Of a DNA stretch of 59,935 nucleotides, positions 1-6,361 are shown one piece after another; within the stretch, counting starts at the first letter, position 1; each line of letters starts with the position of its first letter. Source of the stretch: DASXMR01 sp036495525. GTDB taxonomy: Bacteria > Actinomycetota > Actinomycetes > Streptosporangiales > Streptosporangiaceae. The translations under genes and the position numbers were made by a program. Below the pieces are notes generated by a model that saw nothing but the letters and a program-made list of their open reading frames with translations, searched no databases and was not told the origin of the DNA. The stretch lies in assembly GCA_036495525.1 (NCBI GenBank), contig DASXMR010000025.1:1-59935 (forward strand). The letters are read 5' to 3'.

Positions 1-132
1 GCGGGGTTCGTGATCGAGCGGATAGCCGAGCCGCAGCCGTCGAAGGATGCGCTCGAGCGGTTCCCGTCCGAGCTGGCGGGTGTCGCCGGTGTCCCGACCT
101 TCATCGTCTACCGGCTTCGGCTCGCGGCCTGA
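1..132 (+). CDS. C-terminal fragment of a probable SAM-dependent methyltransferase
   Basis: An open frame enters from the left edge and ends at TGA 130-132, giving 43 residues. The fragment has the look of the end of a class I methyltransferase: a GFVIERIAEP strand-loop, then a PxFIVYRLR final beta-strand. The catalytic domain lies outside the window, so substrate cannot be inferred. It converges with the aldo/keto reductase gene, whose stop is 8 bases downstream. Family assignment rests only on the tail and is tentative. Confidence 0.6.
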   Translation, partial: AGFVIERIAEPQPSKDALERFPSELAGVAGVPTFIVYRLRLAA

Positions 133-139
133 CGGCAGG

Positions 140-1039
140 TCACTGGCCGGGCAGCGCGTCCAGCACGGCCAGCTCGGCGGCCGACAGAGCGATCGCGCCG
201 GCCGCGACGTTCTCGGTCAGGTGATCCGCGTCGCCGGTACCGGGGATCGCCAGCACGTGCGGGCCCTGGTGCAGCGTCCAGGCGAGCGCAACCTGGGCCG
301 GCGTCGCTTCGTGCGCCCTGGCGATCGCGGTCAGCCCGGCCGGCTCTGGCCCGGTCATGCCCCGGTGCCGCCCGCTTCTGGCGATCGCGAAGAACGGCAC
401 GAACGCTATGCCCAGGGCGCCGCATTCGCGCAGCACCGGCGCTGACTCACGGCGCGCGAGGCTGTGCGCGTTCTGCACGCAGACGACCGGCGCTACCTTG
501 CGCGCTTCGGCCAGCTGGCCGGGCCGCACGCCGGAGATCCCGAGGTGGCGGATCAGCCCCGCCTGCCTCAGCTCAGCCAGCGCGCCGAAGTAGTCAGCCA
601 GCGGCTCCATGCCCGGCTGCAGGCGCAGGTTCACCACGTCGAGGTGATCACGGCCGAGCTGGCGCAGGTTCTCCTCGACCTGGCCGCGCAGCCCGCCTGG
701 CGGGGGCGTGGGCAGCCACTCCCCCGCATAATCCCTGGCCGGCCCGACTTTGGTGACGATGACCAGGTCGCCGGGGTATGGCGAAAGCGTCGAGTTGATC
801 AGCTCGTTGGCTGACCGAAGAGCCGAGAAATAGAACGCTGCCGTATCGATATGGTTCACGCCGAGCTCGACCGCCCGGCGCAGCACGCTGATGACCTGCT
901 GCCGGTCGCTGGCGGGCGCCCCGGCAGAGAAGGCGGCACCGCGCTGAGACAAGCGCATGGCGCCGAATCCGATCCGGCTGACCTCGAGGTCGCCGAGTCT
1001 CCAGGTCCCCGACATGGAAGCCCTGACCGGAGCCGTCAC
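140..1039 (-). CDS. Aldo/keto reductase family oxidoreductase
   Basis: A 299-residue TIM-barrel reductase of normal AKR length, expected to be cytosolic and NADPH-dependent. Visible AKR landmarks are the N-terminal GFGAMRLS strand, HIDTA with Asp65, Tyr70 in the AAFYF segment, Lys97 in VTKVG, and a C-terminal IPGTG nucleotide-binding loop. The tetrad histidine position reads DVVNLR (Asn137), a variant seen in part of the AKR superfamily, so substrate choice may differ from classical aldehyde reductases. The GTG start at 1039 has a Shine-Dalgarno-like GGAGG only one base away; ATG at 1015 is a reasonable alternative. Substrate unknown. Confidence 0.9.
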   Translation of the reverse strand: MTAPVRASMSGTWRLGDLEVSRIGFGAMRLSQRGAAFSAGAPASDRQQVISVLRRAVELGVNHIDTAAFYFSALRSANELINSTLSPYPGDLVIVTKVGPARDYAGEWLPTPPPGGLRGQVEENLRQLGRDHLDVVNLRLQPGMEPLADYFGALAELRQAGLIRHLGISGVRPGQLAEARKVAPVVCVQNAHSLARRESAPVLRECGALGIAFVPFFAIARSGRHRGMTGPEPAGLTAIARAHEATPAQVALAWTLHQGPHVLAIPGTGDADHLTENVAAGAIALSAAELAVLDALPGQ

Positions 1040-1233
1040 GCCTCCCTACCCCGCCCGCCGCAGCGGCAGCGGGTTCTGACCAGCCGATCGCAACGGCTAA
1101 GGATCGGCGCTCACCCGGTACCTGTTCATTCTGCCAGCGGCTGGAGCGCGGCGGGCCGGGCGGCGATGGCGGTGCGTGCTCACCCGCCTGGCCGGAGTCC
1201 AGCGTCTGGCACGAGCCTGGCATCAGCCCGGCG

Positions 1234-1267
1234 CGGCCAGGGCCCGCCCCCGCAGGGGCCCTGGCCG
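1234..1267 (-). terminator. Hairpin downstream of the LexA-like gene
   Basis: A perfect 12-bp inverted repeat (arms 1234-1245 and 1256-1267, 10-base loop) lies just beyond the stop of the minus-strand LexA-like gene. There is no T-run, as is usual for high-GC actinomycete terminators. It would insulate that gene from the aldo/keto reductase gene downstream. Confidence 0.55.
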
Positions 1268-1289
1268 GCACCGGCTGCCCGGGGAAGGG

Positions 1290-1646
1290 TCAGATCCGCC
1301 GCAGCACGCTGACGACCTTGCCGAGAATGGTCGCGCGTGCCGCCGGCACGGCCGGGTAGGCGGGATTGCCGGCGATCAGCCAGGCTCCGTCCGCGGTGCG
1401 GCTGAGCATCCTGACGTCCGCCGGACCGTCGGCGCCGTCCAGCAGTACGGCGACGAGTTCCCCGTTGCCGGCGTCATCCTGCTGCCGGACGACTGCCCAG
1501 TCGCCGTCGGTGATGGCCGCGCCGATCATCGCGTCGCCGCTGACCCTGACCGCGACCAGTGATCCGTCCCCGACCAGCTGCCTGGGCAGCGGCAGGCTGT
1601 CGCCAGGTGACTGACCGGCGTGGCGCCCGGACTGCTCGATGGTCAT
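1290..1646 (-). CDS. LexA/UmuD-like S24 domain protein lacking HTH and catalytic dyad
   Basis: The 118 residues align by eye with the C-terminal half of LexA (SLPLPRQLVGDG, DGDWAVVRQQ, NPAYPA, ATILGKVVSVLRR). No winged-helix DNA-binding domain is present; residues 7-11 (GRHAG) resemble the remnant of the LexA Ala-Gly cleavage loop. The serine of the GDSM motif is Ala39 (GDAMI), and the position of the catalytic lysine is Arg79, so self-cleavage should be impossible. In size and layout it resembles UmuD, but no error-prone polymerase gene is adjacent. A GAGGTGGAGG ribosome site precedes ATG 1646, and an SOS-type box overlaps its promoter. It may form dimers with LexA or act as a fixed, UmuD'-like partner; both ideas are inference. 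Confidence 0.85.
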   Translation of the reverse strand: MTIEQSGRHAGQSPGDSLPLPRQLVGDGSLVAVRVSGDAMIGAAITDGDWAVVRQQDDAGNGELVAVLLDGADGPADVRMLSRTADGAWLIAGNPAYPAVPAARATILGKVVSVLRRI

Positions 1647-1685
1647 CGGCCTCCACCTCGGCCGCGGGGTCGGCTGAGCTTGACG

Positions 1686-1725
1686 ATGCTAGCAGTGTCC
1701 TGCTGATAATCAAATACATGTTCGA
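1686..1725 (-). promoter_or_regulatory. Promoter with overlapping SOS (LexA)-type box
   Basis: On the minus strand TCGAACATGTATTTGA (1710-1725) matches 10 of 12 defined positions of the mycobacterial/actinobacterial SOS box TCGAAC-N4-GTTCGA. Its end overlaps a possible -35 TTGATT (1708-1713), which is 16 bases from a possible -10 TAGCAT (1686-1691). The layout would let LexA block RNA polymerase at the gene starting at 1646. Confidence 0.65.
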
Positions 1726-1868
1726 TAGCTTGCCTGGTCAGGCTGCTGACGGCCGGGCGGTGAGCGGTCCGCGGTCGGCAGCGAGCTGGCAGCCCGCGGC
1801 CGGTGCTAACGGGCCGCCGGGCGCTGACTATCCGGCGCCGGCTCGCCTGCCGGGCAGCAGCCGGTGGC

Positions 1869-3221
1869 CTAGCCGCTGGCACCGCGCCTGGCCGCCGACG
1901 GGCAGGCCCTGGTCTCGTCAGCTGCCGTCACGCCGGTACCGGGTTCCGGCCGGGCCCTGCGGCCGGCTGCCCGGCCCTGCTGGCCGGCCCGCTGGCTGGG
2001 AACGAGCAGGAACGAGGTCAGCGCGGCCAGCAGGGTGGCGAGGCTAGCCGTGTCCGCGGCGCCGCCAAGCTGCAGCGCGCCGGCGAGGGCCGGCCCGACG
2101 ACTGCACCAGCAAGCGTGGCGGCGGCCTCGCCGGCCAGGAAGACCGACGTGACCCGGCCCAGGCTGGCGCCAGGAATGACCCGCTGCACCGCCGTCTGGG
2201 AGATCACCAGGCTCATGGACCCGGACATGCCGACCAGCACGGCGGCTGGCACGGCCTGGCGCAGCGAGGCTGAGTGAAACAGCAGCCAGTAGCTGCCGGC
2301 GGCGGCAGCCAGCGTGCCGGACAGCAAGAACCTGACCGGCACCCGGTCGAGCAGGCCGCGCAGCGCCGGGGCGCCGAGCAGGAAGCCCGCGCCGAGCCCG
2401 GCGAACAGGATCCCGGTCGGCCGGCTTCCGCCAAGTCGCTCGACGCCGAACGGGATGAGCACGGCGCTGAGCGACGCGTTGGCCGCCAGGAAGATGACGG
2501 TCACCGGGAGCAGCGCCCTGGCCGTCCGCTCGCCGCCCAGGACTCGCAGTCCCCCGCGCAGGTCGCTGGCGACCGCCAGGAGCACCGGCCCCCGCCGTGG
2601 CTGGCCAGCGCGGCGCCACGGGCGGCGAGCCGAACGAGTGCGCGACCGGCCAATTCGCGGCGAGGTGAACCCCAGCGCTACGGCGGAGATCAGGTAACTG
2701 GCCACGTCGGCGCAGATCAGCGCCCGGAAGCCGACGACCGCGAGCAGCAGGCCGCCGAGCGGCCCGCCGGCCAGCCGGACGACGCCAGACCCGATGGCGG
2801 TCAGCGTGTTGGCGCTGGTCAGCCGTGACCCCGTGCCGACGATGTCCGGGATCCTGGCTCGCAGCGCTGGCTGGAACAGGGCAGTGCCGGTGCTCTCAGC
2901 CGCCACTGCCAGGTAGCAGACCCAGTAGCGCGCGGCCGGCACGCCGAACAGCATCGAGGCGACCGCCACCGCGCGGAACATATCGGTGCCGATCATGACG
3001 CGGCGCCGGTCCCAGCGGTCGGCGAGCACGCCGGCAATCGGGCCGAGTACGAGCAGCGGCAGATATTCTGCCGCCAGGATCAGCCCGGTGACGGCCAGTG
3101 ACCTGGTGACGAGGAACACGTGCGCCGGAACGGCGAGGACGAGCAGCCAGGAGCCAATGGAGCTGACAATCCCGGCGAGCCACAGCCGGCGAAAGTCAGG
3201 TATCTGGAGTGCCTGGAGCAC
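1869..3221 (-). CDS. MFS transporter, EntS/MFS_3-like
   Basis: A 450-residue integral membrane protein with about 12 hydrophobic segments. The N-terminal FRRLWLAGIVSSIGSWL and the loop GVLADRWDRRRVM are typical of the MFS_3 (enterobactin-exporter-like) group of drug/siderophore exporters. A basic loop near residues 190-215 separates the two six-helix halves, and the tail is Arg/Ala-rich. GTG 3221 has GGAGG at 3226-3230. The gene is divergent from an XRE regulator across a 136-base region, suggesting local control by that regulator. Substrate unknown. Confidence 0.9.
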   Translation of the reverse strand: MLQALQIPDFRRLWLAGIVSSIGSWLLVLAVPAHVFLVTRSLAVTGLILAAEYLPLLVLGPIAGVLADRWDRRRVMIGTDMFRAVAVASMLFGVPAARYWVCYLAVAAESTGTALFQPALRARIPDIVGTGSRLTSANTLTAIGSGVVRLAGGPLGGLLLAVVGFRALICADVASYLISAVALGFTSPRIGRSRTRSARRPWRRAGQPRRGPVLLAVASDLRGGLRVLGGERTARALLPVTVIFLAANASLSAVLIPFGVERLGGSRPTGILFAGLGAGFLLGAPALRGLLDRVPVRFLLSGTLAAAAGSYWLLFHSASLRQAVPAAVLVGMSGSMSLVISQTAVQRVIPGASLGRVTSVFLAGEAAATLAGAVVGPALAGALQLGGAADTASLATLLAALTSFLLVPSQRAGQQGRAAGRRARPEPGTGVTAADETRACPSAARRGASG

Positions 3222-3236
3222 GATGCCTCCGCCCGG

Positions 3237-3285
3237 TCAGATAATGTTTCTGTCAGAATAGTTCTCAGATAAACTGTCTTGTCAA
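3237..3285. promoter_or_regulatory. Divergent promoter region with repeated TCAGATA-like elements
   Basis: This is an unusually AT-rich patch between the MFS and XRE genes. TCAGATA occurs at 3237-3243 and 3265-3271, with TCAGAAT at 3253-3259 between them. A minus-strand TTGACA (3280-3285) lies 19 bases from TATTCT (3255-3260), a possible promoter for the MFS gene. The repeats would cover that promoter and are candidate sites for the XRE protein. Confidence 0.45.
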
Positions 3286-3357
3286 GAGCACGACCGAGGC
3301 GGCGGCGCGGTCAGCCATGCGCGCCGCGAGATCGGCGGCAGGAGCAGAGGAGGAGCC

Positions 3358-3834
3358 GTGGACGGCGATGTCGGCAGCCAGCTCCGCGCGCTGCGCGCCG
3401 CGTCGGGCAGGACGGTGGCATCCGTGGCCGCTGAGGCTGGCCTGTCCGTGCCGTACATCGCCAACCTGGAGAACGGCCGCGGCAACCCGACCACGACCGC
3501 GCTTAGCCGGCTGGCGTCGGCGCTCGGCAGGCAGCTGGTCATCACGCTCGCGCCAGCCGGCCAGGAGCCGCAGCCGCTCGCCGGGGTCCAGGCGCCGCTG
3601 GTCCGGCTGAGCCGGACGGGACGGTTCCGCGCGACGACCGCGCGGCTGGCCGAAGAGCTGGGTGCCGATCAGCGCGCGCTAGCGGGGGAGCTGGTCACCG
3701 CGCTCAGCTCGGTTGCTGCGGTGGTGGACCGCGACCTGGCGGAAGCCGACTGGTGGCGCCTGATCGACGCGATCCTGCTGATCGCCGCCTGCCCGGCTGA
3801 TACCGGCGATAGCAGCGGGACAGCCGGACCATGA
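3358..3834 (+). CDS. XRE-family helix-turn-helix transcriptional regulator
   Basis: The protein has 158 residues. Residues 6-62 form a classical Cro/C1 HTH (QLRALRAASGRTVASVAAEAGLS, then NLENGRGNPT and LSRLASALG). The remaining ~95 residues are mostly helical with no recognisable ligand-binding fold, perhaps a dimerisation domain. GTG 3358 follows a GAGGAG ribosome site. It is divergent from the MFS exporter gene, a common layout for a repressor and the pump it controls. The inducer cannot be told. Confidence 0.88.
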   Translation: MDGDVGSQLRALRAASGRTVASVAAEAGLSVPYIANLENGRGNPTTTALSRLASALGRQLVITLAPAGQEPQPLAGVQAPLVRLSRTGRFRATTARLAEELGADQRALAGELVTALSSVAAVVDRDLAEADWWRLIDAILLIAACPADTGDSSGTAGP

Positions 3835-3893
3835 CCAGTCAGCAATCCGGGCAGTCACTCCCGGTAACTACCGGATCATGTACGGCAGCAGCG

Positions 3894-4544
3894 TCAGGCA
3901 GGCAGCGAGCCGGCCGCCGGGTCGGCAGCGACAGCCGCCTCGCGCAGGAATGCCGACGCAGGCGAGAACACCTCGGCCACGCTCCGCCCGGCAAGGCTGG
4001 CCTGGTAGGCCCGGTGCCGGTCCAGCTCCCAGTCCCGTCCGGTCGGCGGCAGCGATCCGAGGGCCGGCTCGGGCACCGGCTTCCACCGCCAGCCCGTCAC
4101 CCTGGCGCTGCCGGCCGCGCCGGGCCCGGCGCAGACGAAATCGGCGGGATCGAGGTGGTAGCCCATCTGGTTGCGCACGAACCGCAGGCCCCCCAGCGAG
4201 TCCTCGAGGGCCTTGCGCTGCTGCTCGCCGCGCTGGCTGAGCACTAGGTCGTAGCTGTCCGGGTGGTAACGGACCAGGGTCGCGTCGACGATCGTCACCC
4301 ACCACACCGCCTCGGCGATGACCGCGAACGCCCGGGTCTGGTTCGTCGCCCTGACCCGCAGGAACCGGCCGGTTGCCTCCTGCATCGCGGCAACCGACCA
4401 GCCAAGCGCGGTGGCCCTGGCTGGCAGCTCACCGGTGTTCTCCCGGTTCCAGGCGACCCGGCAGCGGGCCGAGCAAAACCGCGCGTGCTCCCGGCGCGGC
4501 TCGAAAGCCACGCCGCAGTTCGCGCATTCCCTCCGCTCCTCCAT
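3894..4544 (-). CDS. Hypothetical protein with N-terminal FCS-like zinc finger
   Basis: The protein has 216 residues. The first ~30 carry two Cys pairs (CANC, then CSARC after HARFCS), a treble-clef or FCS-like zinc-binding knuckle. The rest is a mixed alpha/beta domain with Trp-rich stretches (VWWVTIVDATLVRY, RFVRNQMGYHLDP) that I do not recognise as an enzyme; similar proteins of unknown role are common in actinomycetes. ATG 4544 is preferred: a TAACAT -10-like hexamer ends six bases upstream, predicting a leaderless transcript. GTG 4550 is in frame but would sit between the -10 and +1. A perfect palindrome overlaps this -10. Confidence 0.8.
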   Translation of the reverse strand: MEERRECANCGVAFEPRREHARFCSARCRVAWNRENTGELPARATALGWSVAAMQEATGRFLRVRATNQTRAFAVIAEAVWWVTIVDATLVRYHPDSYDLVLSQRGEQQRKALEDSLGGLRFVRNQMGYHLDPADFVCAGPGAAGSARVTGWRWKPVPEPALGSLPPTGRDWELDRHRAYQASLAGRSVAEVFSPASAFLREAAVAADPAAGSLPA

Positions 4545-4551
4545 CAGCACA

Positions 4552-4565
4552 TGTTACGCGTAACA
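4552..4565. promoter_or_regulatory. Perfect 14-bp palindrome at the promoter of the zinc-finger gene
   Basis: TGTTACGCGTAACA is a perfect palindrome. On the minus strand its right half supplies most of the -10 hexamer TAACAT, followed by six bases and ATG 4544. A TetR-like dimeric repressor bound here would block transcription start. The cognate regulator is not obvious in the window. Confidence 0.55.
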
Positions 4566-4620
4566 ACGGCGTCCTGCTGGCACCGGTCACGATCCGTGCC
4601 GCGAGCACGGCGAGCCAACG

Positions 4621-5487
4621 TCAGGGCAGATGGCGGTCACACCCAGCGCTGCCGCGGGTGCCGGTCACCACCGTCGCGCCTATCTCGGCCGAGCTGGACA
4701 CGCTCGGTACCAGGCCGTGGCCGGCCAGTTCGGCGGCTGCTTCCGCTGCCTGCCCGGAACTCGTCTCCACCAGCAGGTGGCCGCCAGGCGCCAGCCAGTC
4801 AGCCGCCGCGGCCGCGATGCGCCGGATCACGTCCAGCCCGTCGGCGCCGCCGTCCAGCGCTGCCCGCGCCTCGTGCAGCCTCGCTTCTGGCGGCAGCAGC
4901 GCGATCTGCCCGGTCGGCACGTACGGCGCGTCAGCCACCAGCAGGTCTACCCTGCCGCGCAGCCCGGCGGGCAGCGGGTCGAACAGGTCACCCTGGTAGG
5001 CATGCCCGCCCCAGCGCGCCAGATTGCGCCTGGCGCAGCCGACGGCAGCCGGGTCGATGTCAGCCGCGTACAGCTCGACCGTGCCGCCAGACCCGGCGCT
5101 GCCGCCGGCCTCAACCGCGGCGGCCAGCGCAGCGCCGATCGCACCCGACCCGCAGCACAAGTCAACGATGACCGGGGGCTGCCAGCCGCGAGCCGCCTGA
5201 CCCTGGCCGGCCAGCCGGAGCGCTTCGCCGACCAGGAACTCGGTGCGCGGGCGGGGCACGAAGACGCCAGGCACGACGGCCAGGCGCAGGCCGCAGAACC
5301 AGGCCAAGCCGATGACGTGCTCGACCGGCAGTCCCGCCGCGCGCCGGTCAACCATGTCCGCCAGCTCAGCCGGGCTGCTGGCCGCGTCCGCCAGCAGGCT
5401 GGCCTCTTCCTCGGCGAACACGCAGCCGGCCGATCGCAGCCGGGCGATCACAGCGGACCTGGACGAGCCGCTCAGGGTCACGGACAT
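4621..5487 (-). CDS. PrmC-related putative protein N5-glutamine methyltransferase
   Basis: The protein has 288 residues, close to the length of HemK/PrmC proteins that methylate the GGQ glutamine of release factors. An N-terminal helical domain (1-80) is followed by the Rossmann methyltransferase core with DLCCGSGAIG (109-118) and the acidic AADID loop (141-145). The substrate-binding motif, NPPY in true PrmC, reads ADAPYVP (185-191). That change is typical of an actinobacterial PrmC-related subfamily, so this is probably not the main release-factor methylase, and its substrate is uncertain. ATG 5487 is followed by TLSGSS. It stands alone between divergent or unrelated genes. Confidence 0.85.
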   Translation of the reverse strand: MSVTLSGSSRSAVIARLRSAGCVFAEEEASLLADAASSPAELADMVDRRAAGLPVEHVIGLAWFCGLRLAVVPGVFVPRPRTEFLVGEALRLAGQGQAARGWQPPVIVDLCCGSGAIGAALAAAVEAGGSAGSGGTVELYAADIDPAAVGCARRNLARWGGHAYQGDLFDPLPAGLRGRVDLLVADAPYVPTGQIALLPPEARLHEARAALDGGADGLDVIRRIAAAAADWLAPGGHLLVETSSGQAAEAAAELAGHGLVPSVSSSAEIGATVVTGTRGSAGCDRHLP

Positions 5488-5719
5488 GGGCAGGCGCCTT
5501 TCGCTATCTGCGACGGCGCTTCCGCGGTCAGCGGCGTACGGTTCGCCCGGTGCGGCGGGGAAGCGCTGTCCGGTGCTGATCAGAGTCGATGACCGGTCTC
5601 ACCTCCCTCGCCGGGCAGCTCAGCGGCAGAGCTGCTGACACGGCAACCCTACCGAAGCACCGCGCCACGCGGCCGTACGCTGGCGGTGGCCCGGCCAGCG
5701 AGATCCAGGAGGAACGCAG

Positions 5720-6343
5720 ATGAGCGGCGATGCCCGGATCCGCAGGTACCGGCCGGCCGACCTCGACGCGCTCTACCGGATCTGCCTGCTCACCGCGGAC
5801 AACGGCCAGGACGCCAGCCAGCTGTACCCGGACGGGTACCTGCCCGGTCACCTCTTCGCCGCCCCTTACGGGCTATTCGAGCCCGCGCTGGCATTCGTCG
5901 CCGAGGACGCGGACGGCGTGGCCGGCTACGTGCTCGGCGCCCTCGACACCGGGGCGTTCGAGCGGCGGCTTGAGCGCGACTGGTGGCCGCGGCTGCGCGG
6001 CCGGTATCCAGATCCACCACGGTGTGAGCAGCTGAGCCTGCCGCCGCAGCTGCTGGCGCGGGAGATCCACCACCCGTTCCGCGCTCCGGCCGAGCTGACC
6101 CGGCGCTTCCCTTCGCACCTGCACATCGACCTGCTGCCGCGGCAGCAGGGCCGCGGGCTCGGCCGCGGGATGATCGCGAGGCTGACCGCCGAGCTGCGTG
6201 ACCGCGGCTCGGACGGCGTGCACCTGGGCACGTCCGAGCACAACCGGCGGGCAGTCGGCTTCTACCATCACCTCGGCTTCACCCTGGTGGCCTCGCCAGA
6301 CTCCTTCCGGATCTTCGGGCTTGACTTGCACGACCAGCGGTAG
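5720..6343 (+). CDS. GNAT family N-acetyltransferase
   Basis: A 207-residue acetyltransferase. The acetyl-CoA-binding motif A is RQQGRGLGRGMIARL (about residues 141-155), followed by the C-terminal NRRAVGFYHHLGF strand-helix usual in GNATs. The N-terminal half (RRYRPADLDALYRICLLT) is a normal GNAT start. The overall form resembles the longer GNATs related to the acetyltransferase-like domain of O-GlcNAcase. AGGAGG at 5707-5712 supports ATG 5720. It converges with the alanyl-tRNA synthetase gene, leaving 18 bases between stops. Acceptor substrate unknown. Confidence 0.9.
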   Translation: MSGDARIRRYRPADLDALYRICLLTADNGQDASQLYPDGYLPGHLFAAPYGLFEPALAFVAEDADGVAGYVLGALDTGAFERRLERDWWPRLRGRYPDPPRCEQLSLPPQLLAREIHHPFRAPAELTRRFPSHLHIDLLPRQQGRGLGRGMIARLTAELRDRGSDGVHLGTSEHNRRAVGFYHHLGFTLVASPDSFRIFGLDLHDQR

Positions 6344-6361
6344 CGCACGGCGAATCGCCGG

